Source: Okapia johnstoni
Lineage: Eukaryota; Chordata; Mammalia; Artiodactyla; Giraffidae
Reading direction: 5' to 3'
DNA: 64,000 nt
Assembly (NCBI GenBank): GCA_024291935.2
Contig: CM044321.1
Coordinates: 65,280,985-65,344,984 of the forward strand
Both the position numbers and the translations under genes were made by a program. Positions within the stretch are counted from its first letter, which is position 1. The number at the start of each line of letters is the position of its first letter. The notes under the pieces were generated by a model that saw only the letters and a program-made list of their open reading frames with translations, was not told where the DNA came from and did no database searches. Shown here piece after piece: positions 22,753 to 32,053 of the stretch.

Positions 22753-23210
22753 TGTGATGGTTAATTTTGCATGTCAACTGGCTAGGCTATAGTGTCAAAC
22801 ACTAGCTAGATGTTGCTGTAAAGGTATTTTTAGATAGGATTAACATATACAATATTTAAGTAAAGAAGATTTAAATAAAGCAGATTTCTTTGTGTAATAT
22901 GGTGGGTCTCATCCAATCTGTTGAAGGCCTTAGCAACAAATACTGAGGTTTCTGGAAGAAATTTCCTCTCAAGACTGCAACATAGAAATCGTGCCTGAGT
23001 TTCCAGTCAATTGGCCTGCCCCACAAATTTGCCCTCAACAATGCAACATTAACTCTTACCTGAATTTTCAGCTTATTGGCCTGCCCTACTGGTTTAAGAT
23101 TTGCCAGCCTCCATAATTCTGTGAGTCAGTTCTTTTAAATCTCGCTTTCTCTCACTACCTGTATGTCCTATTGGTTCTGTTCCTCTGGATACACGGAGAA
23201 TACGTAGTAA
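22753..23210 (-). mobile_element. ERVL-type solo LTR (MLT2-like)
   Basis: Antisense LTR: start tgtgatggttaattttgcat with gtcaactggctaggct, middle gtgggtctcatccaatctgt with gaaggcctta, and end attggttctgttcctctgga. No internal sequence adjoins it. A near-central region with two ggcctgccc-type units (23013-23091) suggests a small internal duplication. Confidence 0.75.
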
Positions 23211-23496
23211 CTCATGTCATCTACTATAATTGAGGTGCTGATGCTCATTTTTGCCAAATTTTAAACTGCTGCATCCCCACTTCAGAAAAGTCCTTCAGCA
23301 TATATTGACCTTGTGATTGCTTTCAGTGAACATTTTAATAGCATAAAGAAATTACATGAACATAAATATTAAACAATTAACATTTATTGACATTATCTTT
23401 TTTTTTTACTTTTGAAAGAATTAAGGCAAATGGAATGATTTGAAGAATAATCACTTTTACTTTGCAATTGAGTAATCTTATATTAAAAGGGAGTAT
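23211..23496. other. Unassigned non-coding stretch
   Basis: No repeat or gene recognised. Confidence 0.35.
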
Positions 23497-23676
23497 TGTG
23501 GCTCAGCTGATAAAGAATCTGCCTGCGGTGCAGGAGACCTGGGTTCAATCCCTCAGTTGGGAAGATCCCCTGGAGGAAGGAAAGGCTACACACTCCAGTG
23601 TTCTGGCTTGGAGAATTCCATTGACTGTATAGTCCATGGGGTCACAAAGAGTTGGACACGACTGAGTGATTTTCAC
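23497..23676 (+). mobile_element. Bov-tA SINE, head slightly truncated
   Basis: Starts inside the tRNA-like head (gtggctcagctgataaagaa), then ggttcaatccctcagttggg, and a cacaaagagttggacacgac end. Missing roughly the first ten bases of the head. Confidence 0.9.
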
Positions 23677-24834
23677 TCACAAGATATGTTAATATTACAA
23701 TGCTTCCCATAAGTTTAAAAATTACAAGGAAATGCATCAATGCTTCAGTTTCACAAAATGTTATAAATTATTCACAAACCTCTGTTTTTTGGTTTTGTTT
23801 TTGAAGGTTAAAAAACGTTTTATTTAGAAATGTTGCAATGATTGTATGCTAATTTAAATAGCTAGGTTATACAAGAACCATGAAGGAGCCTGGTAGGCTA
23901 CAGTCTATGGGGTCACAAAGAGTCGGACACGACTGAGCAACTCCACTTTCTTTCTTTCTTTATACAAGGAATTACTTAAAAATTCCCTTTCTGATGTCCT
24001 TCAAGAGGTGGCTTCCATTATGGGTGTCTTATTTTTTTTAAAACCTCCAATTTCAGACTGGGGTTGAGCAGAACTATTGCTTACAATTTCTCTCGTATCA
24101 TTCTTGGGCTCCACAAAAAGTGCTAGACCTTTGAGGAAGCAAATAGGTTACTGGAAATAGAACCTAGGGAAAAACAAAGCTGCAGGTGCTAAAGGTCTCT
24201 TACTCATCCTATCTCCTCACTCCTGTTTTCTCCATTTTGCTGTTATTTTTAATCTCCAGTGTAGCATCTCCTTTAAGCCCTCAGTTTGCTTTTAAATATC
24301 ACACAAAATAGAAATGAAAGAAGATGACTTCAATTTTCTGTCATTTCCTTTTCTTTTCTTACCATTTTTTTTAAAATTTACAAGATGTGAAGCTGTTAAA
24401 TTATTCACAAGAAACAATAATGAGATTTTTGAGCTTGAACCTGAAGGTAAATAATGCTAGTGGCATTGTGTCTTCTTAAGTGTATAATAGAAAGAAGAGA
24501 CTCCCTTGAACCCACAGTGCCTGTCCTGACTCTACCTGCTTCTGTGGCTGTAGCATGTGGCTGCATTTCGTAATGACTTCCAGGCTGAGCTAATAACACA
24601 TGGCCTTTTCACCATCAGATACTCAGTTTATGAGCACTGTACAGATCACAGCTCGTAGGCAAACATATGTAGTTTTTCAGGGGGAGAGTGAAAAATCAAG
24701 AAAAATGAAAATAAAAGTGTATCTTATCAAGGGAAAGGTTCTACAACATTTGAATTTCAGAATCTCTCCAATGAGGTTTTTTTTTTTTTAAACAAGAAAA
24801 CTACATTTTTATTTTTAACAAAATTCTTTTTTAA
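23677..24834. other. Unassigned stretch with a short SINE piece
   Basis: Apart from the Bov-A piece at 23.88 kb, no repeat or gene is recognised. A T-run sits at 24778-24789. Confidence 0.4.
23878..23962 (+). mobile_element. Bov-A 3' fragment
   Basis: Only the 3' part is present (gagcctggtaggctacagtc, cacaaagagtcggacacgac, then a ttctttctttcttt tail). It lacks head and core. Confidence 0.85.
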
Positions 24835-24880
24835 AAAAATTTGGAGTATAGTTGCTTTACAATATTGTGGGGGGTTTATG
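24835..24880 (-). mobile_element. L1 3' end fragment
   Basis: The short block tttggagtatagttgctttacaa-like (key part 24840-24866) matches the antisense L1 3' terminus. Too short for a family call. Confidence 0.45.
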
Positions 24881-24911
24881 TTTAAATTTTTTGATGGGGA
24901 CCATTTTTAAA

Positions 24912-25227
24912 TAATTTTTGTTTATTGTGATTTTTGGCTGTTCTTGGTCTTCGTTGCTGCACGAGATACTTTCTAGCTCTGGTGTGCAGGCTTCTCGTTG
25001 CAGTGGCTTCCCTTGTGCAGCACAGGCTCTAGGGCTCTCAGGCTTCTGAAGTTGCAGCACTGTGCTCTATAGCTGTGGCTCCCCGGCTCTAGAGCCCAGG
25101 CTCAATAGTCGTGGCGTATGGGCCTAGTTGCTCTGCAGCATGTGAGATCTTCCTGGATCAGATATCCATCCTGTGTTCCCTGCATTGGTAGTCAGGTTTT
25201 TTACCACTGAGCCACCAGGGAAGCCCT
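24912..25227 (-). mobile_element. CHR-type SINE, long form, nested
   Basis: Antisense long CHR copy: tttttggctgttcttggtct, repeated gctctagg/ggctctagag units, cctagttgctctgcagcatg, and the reversed head with accactgagccaccaggga. It is bounded by a 19-bp direct repeat with two mismatches, 24893-24911 and 25228-25246, a strong target-site duplication. Confidence 0.93.
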
Positions 25228-25246
25228 GATGGGGGCCGTTTTTAAA

Positions 25247-25402
25247 GTCTTTATTGAATTTGTTACAATATTGCTTCTGTTTCAGGTTTTCTGGGTTTTT
25301 TGGCCTTGAGGTGTGTAGGATCTTAGCTCCCCAACTAGGGATCAAACCCACGCCCCCTGCATTGTAAGGCAAAGGCTTAAGTACTAGACTGCCAGGGAAG
25401 TC
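25247..25402 (-). mobile_element. CHR-type SINE, short form
   Basis: Antisense copy: gtctttattgaatttgttac, ttggccttgaggtgtgtagg, agctccccaactagggatca and a gactgccagggaagtc end. Its distal T-rich end was split by the nested long CHR copy. Confidence 0.8.
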
Positions 25403-25706
25403 AGAGTGTTGTGTTATTAACAGAGAAGAAAATATCCATTTGTTAGATGTGGAATACTCCTCAACTGTAAATGCAAACGCCCCCAGACTCCCTTGGCCTG
25501 AAGTAAAGGCATTGCCACCTGCACGGTAGAGAAATGGAGTGGGAGCGCACCCCTATTGGGAGCGTTGTCATGAGGGCTGTTACCTGAGAGGTTCCCTCCA
25601 CTGTGCGTCTCTAGAAGGTAGGGTGCCCTGATTGTTTATATTTCCCATCAAAGGTGAAAAAATTAAGAGCCATTCTTACCCACTTTAATGAAGAATTGTA
25701 CAAATG
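25403..25706. other. Unassigned, GC-richer stretch
   Basis: Slightly richer in GC than its surroundings, with a few CpGs near 25545-25570, but no coding signal or recognised repeat. Confidence 0.35.
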
Positions 25707-25715
25707 TCCCCTTGT

Positions 25716-25949
25716 CAGTGGACTTCCCAGGCGGCACTAGTGGTAAAGAACCTGCCTGTCAATGCAGGTGACATAAGAGACACAGGTTCGATCCCTGGGT
25801 TGGGAAGATCCCCTGGAGGAGGGCATGGCAACCCACTCCAGTATTCTTGCCTGGAGAATCTTCATGGACAGAAGAGGCTGGTAGGCTACGGTCCATGGGG
25901 TCGCACAGGGTCGGACACGACCAAAGTGACTTAGCATGCACGCACTCCA
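25716..25949 (+). mobile_element. Bov-tA SINE
   Basis: Complete sense copy with the variant insertion acataagagacacagg in the head and a gtcgcacagggtcggacacg end. The 9-bp repeat tccccttgt at 25707-25715 and 25950-25958 flanks it. Confidence 0.94.
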
Positions 25950-25958
25950 TCCCCTTGT

Positions 25959-27164
25959 TGGAAAGCAGAAAATAAGCGCCTCTGGACCAAACTCACCCAG
26001 AGCGCAGAGTGGGCAAAGGGGAAGTCAGGAGTGCTTTGGAAAACAGCCCTGTGTGTAGCTCCACTAATCGTAAATCAAGTGTAATTGTGACTAGTTCTGC
26101 TGAAGCCAGAGAGTGTATTTTACCTGTTTCCTATCTTTCAACACCCTGTCTACTTTCTTAGAGAAGTTAATACACCAGGTAAAGCTTTCAAGAAATTTGA
26201 GATAAAGCCTGTTTATGGCTTGTGCAACAGTAAGGACTTTTTTGTGATCATGTGAAGGCATGCTTTCTGATAATGATCATTTTATAGGACTTGCCTTAAA
26301 CTGCATGACATGGAGGAAAGGAAAAAGGCTATTGTCTTTTCATTTGTCATTTCTTAGGGTCTAGATGCTCAGGGCCTAGATCCCCAGGGTTTAGATGCTA
26401 GACCTAAAGAGAGGGGCCAACCAGCTCTTTCTGGAAGCTGACACAAAATGGCTCCAGTTTGGGTAGGACCCGTGGGCTCTTTGGAGGGTATGTAACTTTG
26501 AGATGATGAGAAACGGTTCTCTAATCTCTAAAGCACTGTTCCCATGGAACCTTCTTTAAGGGCTATGGGTGCTAGACATCAATAAGCAGGGTGCTACAGA
26601 AAACCCTGAAATAATCATAAGCAAATGGGAAATACCCGACAGCATCTCTGGGTAAGTGAAGCAGTCTGTTCAGATGGCCTGTTGTATAGGGGAGCCTGCA
26701 GTCATATAGGCCAGCAGACTGAATTCAGTCAGTGTGATCTCAGTTGAACCCATAGTTTGGAGTGGCCTAGGGACATTGGAGTTATATACATATATTAATA
26801 AAATTGATGAACATTTGCTTTTCCGCATTACTTTACTAGATGATATTGAATTAACAATCCTTAAGTTGCCTTATAACAATGTCACTCGTTACTGTTTATA
26901 CATTAACTAAATATACTCAGTTGAATAATCTTACACTTGACTTCTTTCTATTTATTTTTCTCACTACTAGCAGCTTTTGTATTTTTTCTATTTCTATGGC
27001 ACATACAAAGAGTTTTTTATGAATACACAGTGAAACAAAGAAATCTGCCTATTCAAGTATGCCTGAAAAATACTGGTCATAGTAATGGCTCCTTTGCATA
27101 TGTATGTCATATTCTTTTGTGGGAATTGGAAAATAATTAAAAACAACTTTCATTTGCATTACAG
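25959..27164. other. Unassigned non-coding stretch
   Basis: No recognised repeat family or gene, apart from a short tandem repeat at 26356-26400. Confidence 0.4.
26356..26400. repeat. Three tandem 15-bp units
   Basis: Units agggtctagatgctc, agggcctagatcccc and agggtttagatgcta follow head to tail, each with a central (c/t)tagat core. Imperfect mini-tandem repeat of unknown meaning. Confidence 0.8.
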
Positions 27165-27320
27165 TTAATGTTTCACAGCCCTTTCATAATTCAGTTTTTC
27201 TTCAAACTCTGAAATCTGGGTAAAACAGATGTTATCATTCCCATTTTATTAATAAGTGACATAGAGCCATTTGACTGGCCTTCCTGAGCAAGAAAATGAC
27301 TGAGCAAGCCTGGGTCTTAA
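27165..27320 (-). mobile_element. MIR-like fragment (weak)
   Basis: The blocks attcccattttattaataag, tgactggccttcctgagcaa and gcctgggtctt follow the order of antisense MIR. Strongly diverged. Confidence 0.45.
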
Positions 27321-27344
27321 AACAGAGTGTGAGAGAAGCAATTT

Positions 27345-27815
27345 GATTGATTCATTCAAGAAATATTAAGTATTTTTACTGTGTGTTTCAAGTACTCTTC
27401 TGTTAGATGCCCCATAGTGAACAAACAACACTAGAATCCATGCCTTCATAGAGCTCAAATTTTCATGGGTGAGACATACATTTATTCAAATAAGTGAGTA
27501 AAATATACAGTGTAAAGTATGGTAATGTGTGCTATGGAGAAAAATGAAGCTGGATTAGGGGGATAGTGTGTGTGTACGTGTGCGTGTGTTGGGGAGAGGG
27601 GGCATGGTATTTTAAACCATTTTCCAGAAAACGTTTCAATGAGAAAAGATCCAAAAACCTCGAGGAAGTAAGCATGTAGATGAGGGAAGGGCATGCCAGG
27701 CAAGAGGAGTATCCAATGCGGAGCATCGAGGCTTGCCTGCCTTGTGAGATAAATGTCGCTAGCATGGTGAGTACGCTAGAAAAAAAGAAGAGAGAGAACG
27801 TCACAAGATCAGAGA
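27345..27815 (-). mobile_element. L2 LINE 3' region
   Basis: Antisense L2 order: gattcattcaagaaatatta, a ccccatagtgaacaaacaac block, ccttcatagagctcaaattt, aagtgagtaaaatatacagt, gtgctatggagaaaaatgaa, a gggcatgccaggcaagagga block and a final gatcagagaggta. Contains an internal TG-rich patch at 27567-27590. Confidence 0.8.
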
Positions 27816-27978
27816 GGTATGCAGCAATCATTAAATTTTGGTTCCCAACTTCTCAATGACGTATCTTTTTCAAGAGATTTTCTTTGCCGTTTCAGGGGAA
27901 TTTCAAAGTGTGGTCCTAGTGGGAGCAGAGGCCTGGAAATGTTAGAAATGGGAATTTCTGGGCCTCATTCCAGATTTG

Positions 27979-28605
27979 GAGGCTTCCCTGGTGGCTCAGA
28001 CAGTAAAGAATCTTCCTTCAATGCAGGAAGTTCAGTTCAGTCGCTCAGTCATGTCCGACTCTTTGGGATCCCATGGACTGCAGCACGCCAGGCCTCCCCG
28101 TCCAACTCCCAGAGCTCACTCAAACTCATGTCCATCGAGTTGGTGATGCCATCCAACCACCTCATCCTCTGTCGTCCACTTCTCCTCCTGGCTTCAATCT
28201 TTGCCAGCATCAGGGTCTTTTCCAATGAGTCAGTTCTTCACATCTGGTGGCCAAAGTATCAGAGTTTCAGCTTCAGCATCAGTCCTTCCAATGAATATTC
28301 AGGACTGATTTTCTTTAGGATGGACTGGTTTGATCTCCTTGCAGTCCAAGGGACTCTCAAGAGTCTTCTCCACACCACAGTTCAAAAGCATCAGTTCTTC
28401 TGCGCTCAGCTTTCTTTATGGTCCAACTCTCACATCCATACATGACTACTGGAATGCAGGAAAACCAACCTCAATCCCTCTGTTGGGAAGATCCCCTGGA
28501 GGAGGGAATGGCAACCCACTCCAATAGAGGAAACTGTTGGGCTACAGGCCATGGAGTTGCAATGAGTGGGACACAACTGAGCAACTAGCACTTTCACTTT
28601 CATCT
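27979..28605 (+). mobile_element. Bov-tA SINE split by BovB
   Basis: Head at 27979-28029 (ggcttccctggtggctcaga) and remainder at 28453-28605 (gttgggaagatcccctggag, ggcaacccactccaatagag, gggacacaactgagcaacta). An 8-bp repeat, cagatttg, at 27971-27978 and 28606-28613 is its target-site duplication in the MER5 element. Confidence 0.93.
28030..28452 (-). mobile_element. BovB 3' fragment nested in Bov-tA
   Basis: Antisense BovB 3' end, from the terminal ttcagttcagtcgctcagtc to cacatccatacatgactact. It is bounded by a perfect 10-bp duplication of SINE sequence, aatgcaggaa at 28020-28029 and 28453-28462. A long chance frame on the plus strand reads through it. Confidence 0.95.
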
Positions 28606-28707
28606 CAGATTTGCTGAATCAAAAACTTTGGGAGGAAGCCAGAAATTTGTGTTTTATCAATCCCTCATGGGATTCTGATGCAGGTTAAATTTTTAAGAAG
28701 CAGTTGT

Positions 28708-28963
28708 TATTGTTCAGTTGCTAAGTCCAGTCCAACTCTTTGCAACCCCATGAACTTCAGCATGACAGACTTCCCTGTCCTTCACTATCTCCCTGAGTTT
28801 GTGCAGATTCATGTCCATTAGGTCAGTAGTGCCTTTCAGCCATCTCATCCTCTGTCACACCCTTTTCCTCTTGCCCTCAATCTTTCCCAGCATCAGGATC
28901 TTTGCCAGTGAGTCGACTCTTCACATCAGATGGTCAAAGTATTGGAGCTTCAGCTTCAGCACT
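28708..28963 (-). mobile_element. BovB 3' fragment, older copy
   Basis: Antisense BovB 3' end (gttcagttgctaagtccagt start, ccatctcatcctctgtcaca, gtcaaagtattggagcttca end). It is shorter and more diverged than the copy 0.3 kb upstream. It lies between the MER5 relic and an L2 relic. Confidence 0.88.
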
Positions 28964-28984
28964 AGAAAAACCAAATTGTTTACT

Positions 28985-29495
28985 CAATAGATTTTCAAGG
29001 ACCTCTCCCTCTGGACTCTACTTCGACCTCCAGCCATATCCTATCACCCTCCCTCAGGCTCAGCAAGCTCCAGCCACACTAACCATACCACCATGGTGAC
29101 TCAAGTTCAGACCTGTTCCATCTCTCTTTCCTGTTTCTTCTTTTCCAGGATGCTTTGCAATTCTTATACCCTCTTTATGAAATCAGACTCAATCATCTAG
29201 ACCCATCCAAAGCAGCTCCCCGTTGGCATTCCACAGCTCGGTGTTCATAACTGGTACCTCAGTTCATAACATTTATGTGTGAGTTAATTACCCATATGTC
29301 TTCCTTCCTTTCTAGACCATAAACTCTGTGAGGACTGGAGCCATAAGCTTGGGTTGTGTCATCAGTGGCAACATGGTGCCTGACCCATACTGCCTGGAAA
29401 ATCTGGAAATCATATAGTGTCTGGACTTGTAAATAGTAAAATTAACTTTTTCCATAGTGCCTGGAAAATCTGTGTTATCATTGAATGAATGAAGG
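28985..29495 (+). mobile_element. L2 LINE 3' end
   Basis: Sense L2 3' order: a ctccagccatatcctatcac block, cttttccaggatgctttgca, ccttcctttctagaccataa, actctgtgaggactggagcc, tgcctggaaaatc and a terminal (gaat)n (tcattgaatgaatga). The tgcctggaaaatc unit occurs twice (29391 and 29459), an internal duplication. Confidence 0.75.
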
Positions 29496-29869
29496 ACAAG
29501 GAATTAAGCTATCATCAGCTGCTGCTGTTTCAGCAGACATGTGTGGCCACTCTTGCATTAGAAATTCAAGAGCAGTGCTGGCTGAAGGAGATTCCAAGGA
29601 AAGCATCTGGCTGCAGTTGGGGGTTTGGACTGAACTATGAGGTGCTCATTGGGGAAGATGGGTTCCAAAGCAGAGCCCTGAGCTCTGAGCCAGAGGGGAA
29701 GCTAGGACAGTGCTGGACTTCCAGGAGAAACCTGAGAGGCAGGAGCCTGAACTGAAAACTGAAAATGAAAGTCAGGGAGCCCCAAAGGTGATGTTGGTCC
29801 AGATTGTCAGGGAGGCAGTCATGCACAATAGTCATGCTGCGGTGGGGGTCCGGGGAACTTTCAAATCCA
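29496..29869. other. Unassigned, GC-richer stretch
   Basis: Open frames of 88 (+, 29489-29755) and 66 (-, 29635-29835) codons overlap here without a recognisable domain. No repeat recognised. Confidence 0.35.
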
Positions 29870-29981
29870 AGGTTGAGTCCTGTCTTCCACAGTTAGTTGT
29901 GTGACCAGAGCAAACAATTCTTTCTTCCCAAAGCTCAGATTCCTTTTGTAAAAAGTGGGGATAGTTATAGTACCTAACAAT
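29870..29981 (+). mobile_element. MIR fragment
   Basis: Reads agttagttgtgtgaccagag, ctcagattccttttgtaaaa, gtggggatagttatagtacc: the MIR core in sense orientation. It stops exactly where a Bov-tA insertion begins. Confidence 0.7.
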
Positions 29982-30181
29982 GTGTGCTCAGTCATCTTTG
30001 GTCATGTCTGACTTGTTGCAACCCTGTGGACTGTAGCCCACCAGGCTCCTCTATCCATGGGATTCTCCAGGCAAGAACACTGGAGTGGGTTGCCATGCCC
30101 TCCTCCAGGGATCCACCGTGCATCTCCTGGCGTCTCCTGCATTGCAGGCAGATTCTTTACCACTCAGCCACCAGGGAAGCC
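29982..30181 (-). mobile_element. Bov-tA SINE
   Basis: Antisense copy (gtgctcagtcatctttggtc, ccatgggattctccaggcaa, tgcattgcaggcagattctt, ccaccagggaagc). A perfect 11-bp duplication, tacctaacaat, lies at 29971-29981 and 30182-30192. Confidence 0.95.
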
Positions 30182-30192
30182 TACCTAACAAT

Positions 30193-30380
30193 AGGAGCTA
30201 ACATTTATTGAGTGTTTCTACAGGTTATTTCTTTTAATCTTCACAATCACTCTGGGAAGTGGGTGCTCAGATCTCCTGTTTCACAGCACAGAGACTTGCC
30301 AGCCTGCCTAGAGTCATGTGAGGAGATAGGAGGTAGGATGTGGACTTGAGCCCAGCCATCTGGCCCTGGGACCAGTTACT
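30193..30380 (-). mobile_element. MIR fragment
   Basis: Antisense MIR: gagctaacatttattgagtg, ttcttttaatcttcacaatc, ctgtttcacagcacagagac, gacttgagcccagccatctg. Adjoins a sense MIR fragment, with a Bov-tA inserted between the two. Confidence 0.75.
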
Positions 30381-30639
30381 GGCCATGCTAGACCGTCTCT
30401 TTAGGGGTCTGTCAGATCATGTATGCAAACCCCCCAGCAAGTGATGAAATGATAGTCACATATTTTTGAGGACCAAGCTTGCTTCAAGATGTGAGAGAGA
30501 AATAATCCCTGAATATGGGAAAGAATTTTGGAATGAACACCAAATCTCTCTGTGTGTTTGTTTGTTTGTTTTTCTCTCTCTTGGATGTGAGAAGTATGTT
30601 CTTCCAATTCTGCTGTTTGCCCATTAACCTTTTCTCACC
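30381..30639. other. Unassigned non-coding stretch
   Basis: A (tttg)n-like patch at 30558-30571. No gene or repeat family recognised. Confidence 0.35.
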
Positions 30640-30646
30640 TGATATT

Positions 30647-30852
30647 GGCCCTCCCTGGTGGATTAGGGGTAAAGAATATGCCTGCCAATGGGTTCAATCC
30701 CTGGGTCAGGAAGATCTCCTCAGGAAAGAAATGGCAACCCACTCCAGTATTCTTGCTTGGGAAATCCCATGGACAGAGGAGCCTGGCTGGCTATAGTCTG
30801 TGGCGTTGCAAAAGAGTAGGACATGACTTAGCAACTGAACAACAACAGCACT
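30647..30852 (+). mobile_element. Bov-tA SINE
   Basis: Sense copy with a shortened head (deletion within the box B region near 30685). It ends gcaactgaacaacaacagca. The 7-bp repeat tgatatt at 30640-30646 and 30853-30859 flanks it. It is the last ruminant-specific repeat before a 12.4 kb gap. Confidence 0.93.
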
Positions 30853-30859
30853 TGATATT

Positions 30860-31636
30860 AACCCATATCCTTGCTTCTAAAAAGAAAATTGCTGTTTCAA
30901 AGTCAGTAGCCTTAATCCAGTTATGAAGGGTGATGGTGTAGACAACACAGTATTAGTGTCTGGTGAAAAACATTGGAGCCTCCCTCTCTGAACATCCTAG
31001 AGAAAGCACACAAGTGGTGAGATGTGGTGTTCGGGTCTTTTCTGTTTCTGGGAGTCAGATCTCCACCCTGTGGCTTCGATGCACAAGAATACCACCCTTT
31101 GGAAGAGTTTCTGGCAGGTGCCTGACATGAGGACAATGCAAAAGGGCTGTGCTAGTCCTAAGGAGCAGCCTCTATTGGGAGAGCTAAGGCAGGCACGTCT
31201 CACCAGGCACGTTTTCTCTGAGTTCCGCAGAGTGAGTGATTCCCAAGCTGAGAAGGCTTTGCCTGGTAGGTCTAGAGGTCTTCAAGAACACCACTGAACA
31301 GACAGCTAGGATCCATCTTTCTGAGGTCGCAGGAAGGACAGCCCTTCCCAGCTAACTTTGTTGGTGAAGGTCTACACCTTCTCCTCTGGAACTTCAGGAA
31401 AGAAGACAGGAACAACCATGGAAGCCGTAGTCAGGCTCTGGATCCTAAGCTGACCTCGACTTTCAAGGGCACAGGGTTGCCCTTCACTTCTTCAAAGGTT
31501 CCATCTTAACACCTCGACTTTGGTTGACCATCCACCCAGTGTTCAGTGAGCTTGTCAGGCAGCAGGGTTTGTCCAGCTGTGAACCTGGGAAAGTTATGTG
31601 TGTTCCCATCTTGGTACAGAGTGAAGAATGGGCCTG
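30860..31636. other. Unassigned, start of young-repeat desert
   Basis: No recognised repeat. Open frames of 68-91 codons on both strands overlap around 30997-31297 but show no domain. A minus-strand stretch around 31500-31625 reads for some 40 codons before a break, which is not enough to claim a pseudogene. Confidence 0.35.
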
Positions 31637-32053
31637 TTGTTGATTGAATCGTGTTCCTCAAAAAGATATGTTGAAATCCTCACCCTGCGCTTTCTGTAAA
31701 TGACCCTTATTTGGAAATAGGGTCTTGAAGATGTTACCAGTTTAAGATCAATTTAATATGACTGGTGTCATTATAAGAGGGGAGTTTAGACAAAGACAGC
31801 CATGACATGTAAAGACACAACGACATAGCAGGAAGACAGATGAGGCCACTGCAAATCAAGAAACACCTAGGGTTATGAGATGTGTGAAGAAACCGGAAAA
31901 AGTCCTTCTCAGAGGCGCTGAAGGAAGACTGGCCCTGCCAACACCTTAATCTTGGACTTCTAGACACTACAACTGTAAGAGAATAAATTTCCATAGTTTG
32001 AGACAACACAGTTTGTGGCACTTTGTTATACGTCCTGAGGGAACTAATACAGG
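31637..32053 (+). mobile_element. MaLR solo LTR (MLT1-like)
   Basis: LTR blocks in order: gattgaatcgtgttcctcaa, ccttatttggaaatagggtc, ctggtgtcattataagaggg, ggccctgccaacaccttaat with cttggacttctagac, gagaataaatttcc, and the end gggaactaataca. No internal sequence adjoins it. Confidence 0.88.

Larger units (their letters stand above)
27895..28703 (+). mobile_element. MER5-type hAT fragment, interrupted
   Basis: The left part (27895-27978) has ttcaaagtgtggtcctagtg and gaaatgttagaaatgggaat. The right part (28606-28703) has gctgaatcaaaaactttggg, tttgtgttttatcaatccct and gattctgatgcaggttaaat. Joined, they read as one MER5A-like non-autonomous hAT-Charlie element. A Bov-tA SINE splits it, and that SINE is itself split by BovB. 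Confidence 0.8.

Noticed and set aside
27819..28445. 208-codon plus-strand open frame
   Set aside because: It reads through a MER5 relic, a Bov-tA head and antisense BovB; the protein is an antisense shadow of the LINE.
31310..31625. Minus-strand processed pseudogene
   Set aside because: Some protein-like stretches appear, but stops and a frame change occur and no family could be named; not above chance.
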